Numbered from the stretch's first letter, positions 8,471-15,351 are shown. The stretch: DNA of 23,746 bases from JBCCZC01 sp039188505 (GCA_039188505.1 JBCCZC010000031.1:1-23746); one strand, 5' to 3'. Numbers and translations are program-made. The notes: a model not told the origin generated them from the sequence alone.

Positions 8471-8843
8471 GCGCTGGCGTCCCCTGGTGAAATCGAACCT
8501 GCCACCCGCTACCCGTCCGCATCCAGATCGAAGCGCGAAGGGTGAGGCGATCGTGGCTACCGTCACCCGACATGTGGGATGAACGATAGGTCAGTAGCAC
8601 CACGTCCTCGCCGAGCCGGCGAAGCCGGAACCGGTCTGCGGCAACGGCGGGCATCGGCGCCTCGGTCAGGAGCTCCCGGATGATCTCTTCCCGGCTCCAG
8701 GCCCGCCCAGATCCACCGATCTCCTCGAAGTCCGGATGCAGGAGTGCATCGAGTGCGACCGCGTCTCTGCGAACTTCGTTGCGATGCAGACGCGTCTCGA
8801 GATCGATGAGGTAATCAAGCAGATCGGCATCATTCATGGCCAT
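8460..8843 (-). CDS. DUF4440 / SnoaL-like (NTF2-fold) protein
   Basis: This 127-residue protein has the NTF2-like layout: an N-terminal helix (LLDYLIDLETRLHRNEVRRD), then ALLHPDFEEIGGSGRAWSREEIIREL, then strands ending in LTLRASIWMRTGSGWQVRFHQGTP. The segment LLHPDFxExGxSGRxxxRxxII is the hallmark of DUF4440. Members are small cone-shaped hydrolase/isomerase-type or binding domains, and the ligand cannot be read from sequence. Starts at 8843 (MAMN) and 8837 (MN) are both possible. The first overlaps the upstream remnant by 10 nt, and the 3' end overlaps the HXXEE gene, so the genes are translated as a coupled string. Confidence 0.87.
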   Translation of the reverse strand: MAMNDADLLDYLIDLETRLHRNEVRRDAVALDALLHPDFEEIGGSGRAWSREEIIRELLTEAPMPAVAADRFRLRRLGEDVVLLTYRSSHMSGDGSHDRLTLRASIWMRTGSGWQVRFHQGTPAHEG

Positions 8844-9154
8844 TCGAAGAGCTCGATCGGGATGTTCGTTGGACCCGTGTCGCAGGCCCGTGTCACCGCG
8901 GCCCCTTGCGGAACGAGACGCCCCGCTTGGCAGAGCGCAGCCACGACGTTCGCACCGCTGGAATTACCGGTCAAGATGCCCTCCTCCCGTCGGCGATGGA
9001 TGCCCCCCTTACTAAGCCCCAGCGCCATGCGGCCCGTCACGCCGTCCGTGGGATTCAGACTCTCGAGCTCCGCAACGACCCGGGCGCCGCCATGGGCTAC
9101 CAGGTGGCGCAGTTCGACGGTCGGCGTATTTCCAACGGCACCTAGGATGCTCAT
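8834..9154 (-). pseudogene. Internally deleted cysteine synthase (CysK/CysM-type) remnant, frame intact
   Basis: The 106-residue frame joins the two ends of a PLP-dependent cysteine synthase and lacks the middle. Residues 1-46 (ILGAVGNTPTVELRHLV, VVAELESLNPT, GRMAL) match the N-terminus, normally xIGNTPLVxL ... LExxNPTGSVKDRMAL. Residues about 55-104 (REEGILTGNSSGANVVAAL and CDTGPTNIPIELF) match the C-terminus. Roughly 200 residues are missing, including the TSGNTG substrate loop and the GTGGT phosphate loop. The catalytic PLP Lys of SVKDR is replaced (GVTGR), so the product cannot be an active synthase. It overlaps the VOC gene by 4 nt (ATGA) and the DUF4440 gene by 10 nt, so ribosomes probably still pass through it. 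It is either decaying or retained as a small protein. Confidence 0.8.
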
Positions 9155-9552
9155 GTCCCGCCCCGCTCGGCGACCAGCTCAACTCGGTTTCCCTCCGGAT
9201 CGAGGACCACGCTCTCGTAGTAGCCGTCGCCGGTCCGACGCGGCTGCCCGGCCACGCGATGGCCGTGCTGAGCGAGCTCGACCGTGAGCGCGTCGACCGC
9301 GCCCTCGATGCCAACGACCAGAGCGAGATGGGCGAGCCCGCGAGGCACCGCAGGCGAAGCGCGATCGGTGACGTCGGGTCGCTGCATGAGTTCCAGCCGG
9401 GCGCCGCCGGTAAAACTCAGGAAGTAGGACTCGAGGCCGGTCTTCGCATTGACGTACCGCTCGCCGGCGATCGCCCCGAACCAGGTTTCATAGAACCCCT
9501 TGAGCCGATCGATGTCTCCGCACCAGATCGCCACGTGCTCGATTTGCATCAT
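9151..9552 (-). CDS. VOC superfamily protein (glyoxalase I-like)
   Basis: This 133-residue protein has two beta-alpha-beta-beta-beta VOC modules. All four candidate metal ligands are present: His6 in IEHVAIW, Glu54 in RLELM, His75 in GLAHLAL and Glu125 in NRVELV. The C-terminal DPEGNRVEL is the usual glyoxalase/bleomycin-resistance signature. Glyoxalase I, fosfomycin thiol transferases and ring-cleavage enzymes share this fold. The glyoxalase II-like gene in the window makes a glutathione-linked isomerase a reasonable but unproven reading. The frame extends to 9606, but the ATG pair at 9552/9549 starts the first strand correctly. A GC-rich hairpin sits directly upstream over the ribosome binding site. 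The stop overlaps the next start by 4 nt. Confidence 0.88.
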   Translation of the reverse strand: MMQIEHVAIWCGDIDRLKGFYETWFGAIAGERYVNAKTGLESYFLSFTGGARLELMQRPDVTDRASPAVPRGLAHLALVVGIEGAVDALTVELAQHGHRVAGQPRRTGDGYYESVVLDPEGNRVELVAERGGT

Positions 9553-9554
9553 TC

Positions 9555-9578
9555 CTGCCCGCCTCAACCTGCGGGCAG
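9555..9578 (-). promoter_or_regulatory. Perfect 8-bp hairpin covering the VOC gene ribosome binding site
   Basis: CTGCCCGC at 9555-9562 and GCGGGCAG at 9571-9578 are perfect inverted repeats around an 8-nt loop. In the minus-strand transcript the 3' arm ends 2 nt before the ATG at 9552 and contains the purine-rich stretch (GGCGGGCAGGA) that would serve as the Shine-Dalgarno. It could lower translation initiation, or terminate the transcript of the DUF5946-like gene, although no U-run follows. Confidence 0.45.
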
Positions 9579-9636
9579 CGTGCCATGGTTCAACCGCCGC
9601 GAACATCCCCCGATGGCTCGACCGCGGGCCAGGTCC

Positions 9637-10062
9637 TTAGAGGATCCCGCGAGAACGCAGCAGCGCGTCGACGGTCTCGCGCTGACCGGCATAGGAAGAC
9701 CAGACGGAAGCGCACCAGGCGCGGATGGCCGTGTCCCGCGCATCGCCAGCAGGCTCCGCCACGACATCGAGCACCGTGACGCCGCCGCGATCCGCGGGCA
9801 GTTCGAAGGCGGGCCAGGACTGCCTCCGCTCCGCCAGCTTCATATGAGCGAGCTGGACCTCCCGACCCGTGAAGCCGCACTCGGTCGCCAGGTAGAGACC
9901 CACGAGCGCGAAGGTGAGACCGATCGGTTTCGTGCCGGCGTCCGCGTGCTGGGCGCGGTAGGTGTCGGCCACAAGCTGCTGGATGAACGCGGGATCCTGC
10001 CGGGACCAGTTCTCGGCGGACAGTGCGTCGTAGGCCTCTTGCTCGGCGGTCGTCGCAGCCAC
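9637..10062 (-). CDS. DUF5946-like protein of unknown function
   Basis: This 141-residue soluble protein starts at GTG 10062, 2 nt after the stop of the SDR gene, so it is probably coupled to it. Recognisable conserved blocks are DPAFIQQLVADTYRAQHAD (about 23-41), KPIGLTFALVGLYLATE (45-61), GFTGREVQLAHMKLA, WPAFELPADRG and IRAWCASVW. I recall this pattern from DUF5946-type proteins, which are found beside enzymes of small-molecule metabolism but have no assigned reaction. Several invariant-looking residues (His, Trp, Cys in AWCASVW) hint at a binding or catalytic site. I assign no function. Confidence 0.75.
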   Translation of the reverse strand: MAATTAEQEAYDALSAENWSRQDPAFIQQLVADTYRAQHADAGTKPIGLTFALVGLYLATECGFTGREVQLAHMKLAERRQSWPAFELPADRGGVTVLDVVAEPAGDARDTAIRAWCASVWSSYAGQRETVDALLRSRGIL

Positions 10063-10064
10063 GC

Positions 10065-10817
10065 TCAGACCGGGCGCTGCGGCGCGGCAGGCCAGCCGCC
10101 GGCGAACTTGATGACGGTACCCGTATGGAACGATCCCTCCATGCCGGCGAGATAGCTCACCAGCTCGCCGATCTCGCGCGGCTCGCCGAGCCGGCCGGCC
10201 GGGACCACGTCGCGGATGTATGCGCGGCCCGCCGGATCGTCGATGAATTTCGCCCTCGGGAAATAGGCCTCGCTGTAGAGGTAGTTCGGCGCGATGGCGT
10301 TCACCGGGATGCCGAAGGGGGCCAGCTCGATGCTGAGGGACTGGACCAGCGCGTTCGCCCCGGCTCGGGCGATGTCTGGAATGGCGCCGCCGGGGAGCGG
10401 CAGCTCCGTGCGGCAGGATGTCACCAGGATCACGTTGCCGCGCGCCTGCGCCTTCAGCCGCGGGATCGCCGCCTGCATGAGCCGATAGGGGTACACCACA
10501 AGCCGGTCGATCGTCGCCTGCAGGTCAGCCACGTCGGCCTCGTCCACCGGCACATGGATCGCCGGATAGGCGTCATTGCTGACGATGACGTCGAGCCTGC
10601 CGAGCGCATCCACCGCCCGCGCGATCAGCTGGGCCGGATCCTCTACGCCCGTGGTCCCGACCCCCGCGTGCTGTTTCAGGAACGCCTCACGCCGGCCTTC
10701 GTCCGCGAAGGCGGCGTCGTGCGCGAGCACGTCAAAGCCATCGGCCACCAGGGCGTCGACGGCGGGCGGTCCGACGAAGTCCAGGGCATTCGTCACCAGG
10801 GCGGTCTTGCGGTTCAT
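10065..10817 (-). CDS. Halohydrin dehalogenase-like SDR protein lacking the catalytic Tyr
   Basis: The 250-residue Rossmann protein does not look like a normal SDR oxidoreductase. Instead of TGxxxGIG it has TNALDFVG (9-16), fitting the TxxxxF/YxG nucleophile-pocket motif of halohydrin dehalogenases. It also has VSND (79-82), SIELAPFGIPVNAIAPNYL, YSEAYFP (181-187) and a GGWP tail, all resembling HheC. In that family the triad is Ser-x12-Tyr-x3-Arg. Here Ser134 and Arg151 sit at the right spacing, but the Tyr position is Pro147 (GAIPDIARAGAN). Dehalogenase activity on vicinal halohydrins or epoxides is therefore doubtful. It may be a catalytically different or dead member. The start ATG follows weak Shine-Dalgarno-like sequence. 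The DUF5946-like gene follows after 2 nt, suggesting an operon. Confidence 0.85.
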   Translation of the reverse strand: MNRKTALVTNALDFVGPPAVDALVADGFDVLAHDAAFADEGRREAFLKQHAGVGTTGVEDPAQLIARAVDALGRLDVIVSNDAYPAIHVPVDEADVADLQATIDRLVVYPYRLMQAAIPRLKAQARGNVILVTSCRTELPLPGGAIPDIARAGANALVQSLSIELAPFGIPVNAIAPNYLYSEAYFPRAKFIDDPAGRAYIRDVVPAGRLGEPREIGELVSYLAGMEGSFHTGTVIKFAGGWPAAPQRPV

Positions 10818-10858
10818 GCGGTGCTCCAGCGCGGTCCGCCCCCTAGTCTATAGGCCGA

Positions 10859-10877
10859 GCGTGCGGCGGACGCACGC
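10859..10877 (-). terminator. GC hairpin between GFA and SDR genes
   Basis: GCGTGCG at 10859-10865 and CGCACGC at 10871-10877 form a perfect 7-bp stem with a 5-nt loop. It lies just downstream of the GFA stop on the minus strand. No U-run follows, so intrinsic termination is uncertain. On the same strand, TATAGACT immediately after it could instead belong to a promoter for the SDR gene. Confidence 0.3.
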
Positions 10878-10888
10878 CCCGGGGACCT

Positions 10889-11320
10889 TCATACGCCGCT
10901 GGGTACGCCGGTGACCTCCGAGAACCAGAGCTGCGACCAGCGTTCGGCGCGCGCTTCCCCGGGGAGCTGGCGGGGCGACACGGTTTCTCCCGCGCCGATG
11001 GCGGCGTGATGACGGAGCGTGCGCGCGTTCAATGCTCCGTGGAGCCTGCCGTTCAGGCGACAGACTACGGCGACGACGACGCCGCAGCGGGCGCACAGGA
11101 GAAAGCGGGCCTGGCCGGTACCCTGGCGGAAGGCCGAGAGCATCGCCGGTTCGGCGACCTCGAGTGCCAGCGAGCCCTCGGGATCGGAGAGATAGGCGAT
11201 ACCGTGCAGGGTGCAGAAGCGGCAATCGCAGGAACGCGGCGAGAAGGAGGCCAGCGGTCGAGACAGCGTGGTGCTCGCCCTCACGTTGCCGCAGTAGCAG
11301 CTGGCTGTCTCGACGATCAT
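10889..11320 (-). CDS. GFA/CENP-V family zinc protein (glutathione-dependent formaldehyde-activating enzyme-like)
   Basis: This 143-residue protein has the full set of zinc cysteines of the GFA fold: Cys8 and Cys10 in ASCYCGNVRA, Cys31, Cys33 and Cys36 in SCDCRFC, and Cys76 and Cys79 in LLCARCG. The segments IAYLSDPEGSL and FRQGTGQARFLLCARCGVV are characteristic. Gfa of Paracoccus was described as aiding S-hydroxymethylglutathione formation. Most homologues are of unknown substrate, so I call the family only. The frame is open to 11389, but MIVETASCYCG (11320) is the natural domain start, and this avoids a long overlap with the upstream gene (10-nt gap instead). Confidence 0.88.
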   Translation of the reverse strand: MIVETASCYCGNVRASTTLSRPLASFSPRSCDCRFCTLHGIAYLSDPEGSLALEVAEPAMLSAFRQGTGQARFLLCARCGVVVAVVCRLNGRLHGALNARTLRHHAAIGAGETVSPRQLPGEARAERWSQLWFSEVTGVPSGV

Positions 11321-11330
11321 GGCCGGCGCA

Positions 11331-11897
11331 TCAGCATTCAGGAAGCGGTCGTGGACAGGGCTTGCGATCGACGCTGAGCCACGCGTCACCCACCTGGAGC
11401 GCGACGTGTTCGAAGCTGAAGGCCGGCGGCAGGTCGTAGAACAGCCAGTTACTGTAATCCTGCCCCTTCTTCCCGCTCTTGTTCAGGCGAAACACGGCCG
11501 CCTCGAGATAGCGCGGTATGTCTCGAAGGGGATCGTTGTTGTTCGAACGGACACCGTAGCGCCGCCCGGTGCCGTCGACGAGTTCGAAATCGCCAGGCGC
11601 GCCGGTCACCCGCCACGACGATTCGTGTTCGAAGGCGCCCGCCCACGACCTCGGGCTGGCATCCCGGTCCGCCCGCCGGATCTTGATCTTGATGGCAACG
11701 ACGTCGTAACCGCTCTTCGACAGATAGACGCGCCGGTTGTCCCGCACCGTCGGCCCGCGGGCGACCGCGGCCACGCTGACCCGGTAGCCCGCGTAGATCG
11801 CCTCATCGACCGGCCCCTCGTTCTCGGCTGCAGCGATACCGAGGCCGGCCACGGCTCCGGCGAGAATCACCGCGACCATGACGATGCCCCGGATCAT
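11331..11897 (-). CDS. Secreted protein of unknown function
   Basis: The protein has 188 residues with a clear signal peptide (MIRGIVMVAVILAGAVAGLG, cleavage near AAAENEG). The mature part is beta-rich: YRVSVAAVARGPTVRDN, YDVVAIKIKIRRADRD, ESSWRVTGAPGDFELVDGTGRRY, WLFYDLPPAFSFEHVALQVG. The pattern of a long-range strand with FELVDGTGRRY followed by a closing strand resembles DUF4352-like immunoglobulin-type secreted domains, but similarity is weak. Its ATG overlaps the ArsC stop by 4 nt (ATGA), so it is translated behind ArsC. No metal or catalytic motif is evident. I do not recognise the family. Confidence 0.75.
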   Translation of the reverse strand: MIRGIVMVAVILAGAVAGLGIAAAENEGPVDEAIYAGYRVSVAAVARGPTVRDNRRVYLSKSGYDVVAIKIKIRRADRDASPRSWAGAFEHESSWRVTGAPGDFELVDGTGRRYGVRSNNNDPLRDIPRYLEAAVFRLNKSGKKGQDYSNWLFYDLPPAFSFEHVALQVGDAWLSVDRKPCPRPLPEC

Positions 11898-12313
11898 CCG
11901 GCGCGCTGCCCGTTCTCGGCGATCACCAACTCACCGTCTTCCTTGCCGAACGGCCCCGGCGGCCACTGCTCGAGCAGATCGAGCACCTCCTCGCATGGTC
12001 GACAGAGCTTGACGCCGCGCGAGCTGGAGACGATCGGGCGATTCACGAGCACCGGGTGTTCGAGCATCGCCGCGAGAATCGCCTCGTCGGAAGCGTCATC
12101 CTCCAGGAGGCCAAGCGCCTTCGCGGGCGATTTGGTTTCTCGCAGGGCGGTGCGAGGCGTCAGGTCGGCCGCCGCGAACAGGGCCAGCAGCTGCGGGCGC
12201 GTCCATCCTTCCGCCAGGTAATCGATCACGACCGGTTCATAACCGGCGGCCTCGATGATTCGCAGCGTGTTCCTCGACGTGCCGCAGGCCGGGTTGTGGT
12301 GAATGACGATCAT
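11894..12313 (-). CDS. arsC: Arsenate reductase, glutaredoxin-dependent type
   Basis: This 139-residue protein has the thioredoxin-like ArsC fold of E. coli plasmid R773 ArsC. The catalytic Cys10 lies in HHNPACGTSRN. The arginines that bind arsenate and the arsenothiolate intermediate are found in TALRETKSP, LVNRPIV and SRGVKLCRP. The enzyme reduces As(V) to As(III) with glutathione and glutaredoxin. No arsR, arsB/acr3 or arsH is nearby, so arsenite export must be encoded elsewhere, or the protein may serve as a YffB/Spx-like oxidoreductase. The start overlaps the end of the decayed upstream gene by 4 nt, and the stop overlaps the downstream secreted-protein gene by 4 nt. Confidence 0.92.
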   Translation of the reverse strand: MIVIHHNPACGTSRNTLRIIEAAGYEPVVIDYLAEGWTRPQLLALFAAADLTPRTALRETKSPAKALGLLEDDASDEAILAAMLEHPVLVNRPIVSSSRGVKLCRPCEEVLDLLEQWPPGPFGKEDGELVIAENGQRAG

Positions 12314-12835
12314 GGTGAGTCATCTCGTGGTCTGGCCAGCTCCGGATTGTAGCCCTTTGCCCTGCGAGCATTGACGGAACGACCCGCTCCGGCGCCGGTC
12401 CGGGACCCGACCTCCCGTGGATTGTCGCGCTCATCGAGGAATCCCGCGAGGCCACCCACGCCCTCTTGCCTGGCCGACATGCTGGCGCACGATGACCCAG
12501 CCGAGCAGCGGTGACACCCACCCAAAAAACAGAATCAGCGCGTACTCGAAATTCCAGATCGCCTTCGCGGGCCGATCCCAGGCCGCATGGCCGATCAGCC
12601 GGCTCTGCTGCGTTAGCCCGACAATGATCCCGCCCGCATCGAGCTGCGCCGGCCCCGCATCGTACTGCACTTCGAACTCGATCCCGAAAAGCCTCAGAAC
12701 CGTTTTTCTCCAGCGACGAATCAGCCGCAGGCTCGTGACCATCGAGAAGGGCGCGACGAGCGATGCGACGCCCAGCAGCGGGACCATCAGCAGAATCACC
12801 CGCAGCTAGCGAGCGAGCTGGAAAGTCGTATTCAT
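12310..12835 (-). pseudogene. Decayed membrane acyltransferase-like gene (PlsC-type N-terminal part)
   Basis: An ATG at 12835 with GAGG 10 nt upstream opens MNTTFQLAR, followed by an in-frame TAG at 12806-12808 (probably a former TGG). The frame then continues through a membrane segment (ILLMVPLLGVASLVAPF), LIRRWRKTVLRLFGIEFEV, GGIIVGLTQQS, and FEYALILFFGWVSPLLG with VIVRQ. This order resembles 1-acylglycerol-phosphate acyltransferases, but the catalytic HxxxxD position reads TQQSRL, so it was already divergent. Near 12456-12466 the reading shifts by one base: the first frame ends in RGRGWPRGIPR, while the neighbouring frame continues EGVGGLAGFLDERDN and stops at 12310, overlapping arsC by 4 nt. 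It has one nonsense codon, one frameshift and a missing C-terminus. The family assignment is tentative, but the decay is well supported. Confidence 0.6.
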
Positions 12836-12847
12836 CGACTCGGCGCC

Positions 12848-13135
12848 TCAGCCCGCCGGCCCGGATTCATAGCGGAATCGCACCAGGTAGACGTTGCGGC
12901 CCTTGCCGTGCACCGCGGTTCGAAGGAGGTCCGGCACGCTGGCAAAGCCCGATGCTCGAGCCATCGCTGGCGTGATGTCCTCGAAGGTGATCTGGCGAAT
13001 CCCCTCGATGAGGACATGGCCATCCTCCAGCCGATACCGACCACCGACCTTCACCCGCGGCGCCATCCAGACCCTCACGCTGGTCGTGATGTCGCCGCGC
13101 CTGACGCCTTCCCGTAGTTGCTTGGCAAATTGCAT
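12848..13135 (-). CDS. ASCH domain-like small protein
   Basis: This 95-residue protein has the pattern of small ASCH/PUA-like proteins: MQFAKQLREGVRRGDITTSV, then RVWMAPRVKVGGRYRLE, then VLIEGIRQITFEDITPAMAR with ASGF, and a closing strand NVYLVRFRYE. The fold is thought to bind RNA or act in RNA modification. N4-acetylcytidine amidohydrolase YqfB is one characterised member, but catalytic identity cannot be assumed here. The lead-in is a weak AGG about 7 nt before the ATG. It lies 12 nt upstream of the decayed acyltransferase-like gene, consistent with a former operon ASCH-acyltransferase-arsC-secreted protein. Confidence 0.75.
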   Translation of the reverse strand: MQFAKQLREGVRRGDITTSVRVWMAPRVKVGGRYRLEDGHVLIEGIRQITFEDITPAMARASGFASVPDLLRTAVHGKGRNVYLVRFRYESGPAG

Positions 13136-13414
13136 CGAAGACCTGCCCCGAGGGTCGCATCAGCTGCCGGACTTCCCGGTGTCTCAGGCGCGTTAGGCGT
13201 GTTCGATCGGCCGAAGTCCCTGGCCGTCGCTAGCGGTTGAGCCTGATCGGACACGCTGCGCGGTCAGTTGTAGCGAGATCCCGGCTAACTCACATCACGA
13301 TACTCGCCAACATACCCCAGATCCAGCGTAAGGCCCTGTTCCGTCGAGTGAAATTTTGCTGCCCTGGGAGACCGGCGGGGTGTTCCGGTCAACGCGTCTC
13401 CCGCTGGCGCGCCA
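13136..13414. other. 279-bp intergenic region
   Basis: No convincing gene is seen. It should contain the promoter of the ASCH-arsC run (minus strand, near 13136-13300) and the terminator of the hotdog thioesterase gene (see the hairpin at 13366-13402). An AT-richer patch, GAAATTTTGC, lies around 13350. I could not define promoter elements with confidence. Confidence 0.5.
13366..13402 (-). terminator. Nested hairpin after hotdog thioesterase gene
   Basis: GGGAGAC (13366-13372) pairs with GTCTCCC (13396-13402). An inner ACCGG/CCGGT (13371-13375 with 13385-13389) can form an alternative or nested stem. It begins 13 nt after the stop of the minus-strand thioesterase gene. The transcript then reads AGGGCAGCAAAATTTC, so a U-run is absent and termination may be weak or Rho-assisted. 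Confidence 0.4.
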
Positions 13415-13828
13415 TCAGGTCCGGGGATAGAGCACCATCTGCGTGCAGCGGAACAGCGCGATGGTCTTGCCGGTCGCCCGATCGGTCACCGTCGCGTCCC
13501 AGACCTGCGTCGTCCGACCCAGGTGCGCGGGCTTCGCGACACAGTCGATCGTCCCGCTCCGCGCGGTGCCCAGGTGGTTGGACTTCAGTTCGATCGTCGT
13601 GAAGCCCGCCGCGCCTTCCGGCAGGTTCGCGATGCAGCCGTTGCCGCAGCAGGTGTCCGCGAGCGTGATCACGCTCCCCGCGTGCAGGTAGCCGTTGGGC
13701 GCGAGGTGGGCCGTCCGGATGGCCATCTCGGCACGGATCTCTTCGCTGCTGACGTGCGTCAGGTTGATCCCCAGGTGACCCGGCAGCTTGTCCGCGCAGA
13801 TCTCATTGAAGTAGTTCGCGTCTCTCAT
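13415..13828 (-). CDS. PaaI-like hotdog thioesterase
   Basis: This 137-residue protein has a single hotdog domain. Residues 45-64 (PNGYLHAGSVITLADTCCGN) carry the central helix signature with the usual H-A/G-G turn. FTTIELKSNHLGTARSGTID follows as the substrate-channel strand, and the C-terminus is TVTDRATGKTIALFRCTQMVL. PaaI/YdiI-type enzymes hydrolyse aryl- or acyl-CoA thioesters as tetramers. The Asn in PNGYLHAG is typical of the active-site start. No CoA ligase or ring-cleavage genes are adjacent, so the substrate is unknown. It is transcribed as its own unit, divergent from the DUF885 gene. Confidence 0.9.
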   Translation of the reverse strand: MRDANYFNEICADKLPGHLGINLTHVSSEEIRAEMAIRTAHLAPNGYLHAGSVITLADTCCGNGCIANLPEGAAGFTTIELKSNHLGTARSGTIDCVAKPAHLGRTTQVWDATVTDRATGKTIALFRCTQMVLYPRT

Positions 13829-14007
13829 AGGGGCACTCCCGGTTCCGATCGGCCCCGTAAGAATGCCAGCCGCGGACTGCCGCTCCCGTGACCATTCGGC
13901 TCGCTTCCGTTGGCGGCTGCTGCTGCCGCAAGCGAACAGGAATCGACAAGCGGGAACCCGCTGGCGCCGTTAGGCTGCCGGGGCCGCGGGTCAGGAGTTC
14001 ATCAGAG

Positions 14008-15264
14008 ATGTTTGCCAAACGACGGTCTTTCCTGGCCTACGCGCTGGCCCTGGCGACGCTTCCGGCCATGGCCCGTACCGGGGGCGACGAACTGGCAGCG
14101 GTCATGGACCACTGGGCGAGTGGCTATGGATCCCTGGACCTGCCAACGCTGGCGCTGAGCTACGAGACCTTCCTCGCCGACGTACTCGACGCTGCCGACC
14201 GCGAGGCGCAGGAGAAATTCTTCGCAGGTGTCGTCAGTCGGCTGGAACGGATCGACGCGACCGAGCTGAACGTCGAGGAGACCCTCGAGCATGCCATCCT
14301 GCGGTACGAGAGCGAACTCCAGCTCGAGCAGCTTGCGCTGGCCGGTGCCTGGCCCGCTGGAAGGCCCATCAACGATGCAGGCATCCACCACCAGCACGAT
14401 GGACGGCGCTGGTATCGCTACCTTGTCCGACTGTGGACCAGCGCCGCCGCGAGCCCCGACGAGATCGCGGCCTATGGACGTGAGGAGATCGCCCGGATCA
14501 AAGCGACCATGGCGTCGCTCGGCCCGGACCTCGAAGCGGCCGGCGAGACCCGCAGCGAGCGTCGGATCGAGGCCGCCTTCGACGCCTACGCGAACGGCAT
14601 CAGCGCCACCCTGGACCGGCACTTCCCCGCTTTTCCCGATCTTCCCCCGCTCAGCGTGGCTCGGGGCACCAACGCTGCGTTGGCGCAGGTCCCCGGCTAC
14701 TACGGCAACGATCGGCTCGCCTACAACCTCTTCGACACACCGTTCGACCTCGATCAGATTCCATGGCTCTACATCCACGAAGGCAACCCCGGTCACCATT
14801 TTCAGCTGAACTACGAAACGACGCGCGAGGTTCCGGCCTATCGTAGCGGCCTGAACTACAGCGGCTTCCGTGAGGGGTGGGCGGCCTACGTCGAGGCCGT
14901 CGGCCACGAGATCGGACTCTACCCGACCGACGCTGCCCGGCTGAAGCAGCTCGAGTGGGACCTGATCCGCTCGACCCGGCTCGTCCTCGATGTGGGCATC
15001 AACGATCGCGGCTGGACCGACGCCGCAGCGCTGGCAGAATGGCGACGACATATCGTGGGTCTCGACGCTATCGGGCGGCGAGAGATCGAGCGCATGCGCC
15101 GCTGGCCTGCCCAGGTGCTGACCTACAAGCTGGGGGCAAAGGCGATATTGGAAGCGCGGACCCATGCATCGGAACGGACCCTCCAGGAATTCCACACGGT
15201 CCTGCTCTCCGAGCGCTCGATTCCCGTCCTGCTGGTCGGTGAACTTCTCCGGGGCGGTCGATGA
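14008..15264 (+). CDS. Exported DUF885 family protein (putative metallopeptidase)
   Basis: This 418-residue protein starts at ATG 14008 with AGGAG at 13993-13997. The frame is open 120 nt further upstream, but the extra residues are Cys/Arg-rich and unlike a domain. The N-terminus, KRRSFLAYALALATLPAMA, looks like a Tat signal (RRSFL), so the protein probably acts in the periplasm. The core has YIHEGNPGHHFQ (His257, Glu258, His263, His264), the HExxPGHH signature of DUF885, and FREGWAAYVEAVGHEIG with Glu289 as a candidate third metal ligand. Family members are usually 550-600 residues, so this one is short at the N-terminal side. A zinc peptidase is the likely role, but activity is not established for this branch. 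Confidence 0.87.
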   Translation: MFAKRRSFLAYALALATLPAMARTGGDELAAVMDHWASGYGSLDLPTLALSYETFLADVLDAADREAQEKFFAGVVSRLERIDATELNVEETLEHAILRYESELQLEQLALAGAWPAGRPINDAGIHHQHDGRRWYRYLVRLWTSAAASPDEIAAYGREEIARIKATMASLGPDLEAAGETRSERRIEAAFDAYANGISATLDRHFPAFPDLPPLSVARGTNAALAQVPGYYGNDRLAYNLFDTPFDLDQIPWLYIHEGNPGHHFQLNYETTREVPAYRSGLNYSGFREGWAAYVEAVGHEIGLYPTDAARLKQLEWDLIRSTRLVLDVGINDRGWTDAAALAEWRRHIVGLDAIGRREIERMRRWPAQVLTYKLGAKAILEARTHASERTLQEFHTVLLSERSIPVLLVGELLRGGR

Positions 15265-15351
15265 CGCCGGCCGGATCTGCGCGCGCCAGATTCCCGCGTC
15301 GCGATGACGGCGACCACACCGCTCAATTCACCGCGAACTAGCGCTGGGTCG

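Noticed and set aside
13237..13602. A plus-strand ORF of 121 codons across the spacer and thioesterase gene
   Set aside because: Basic/Ser-rich composition, opposite to a real gene, no homology that I recognise.
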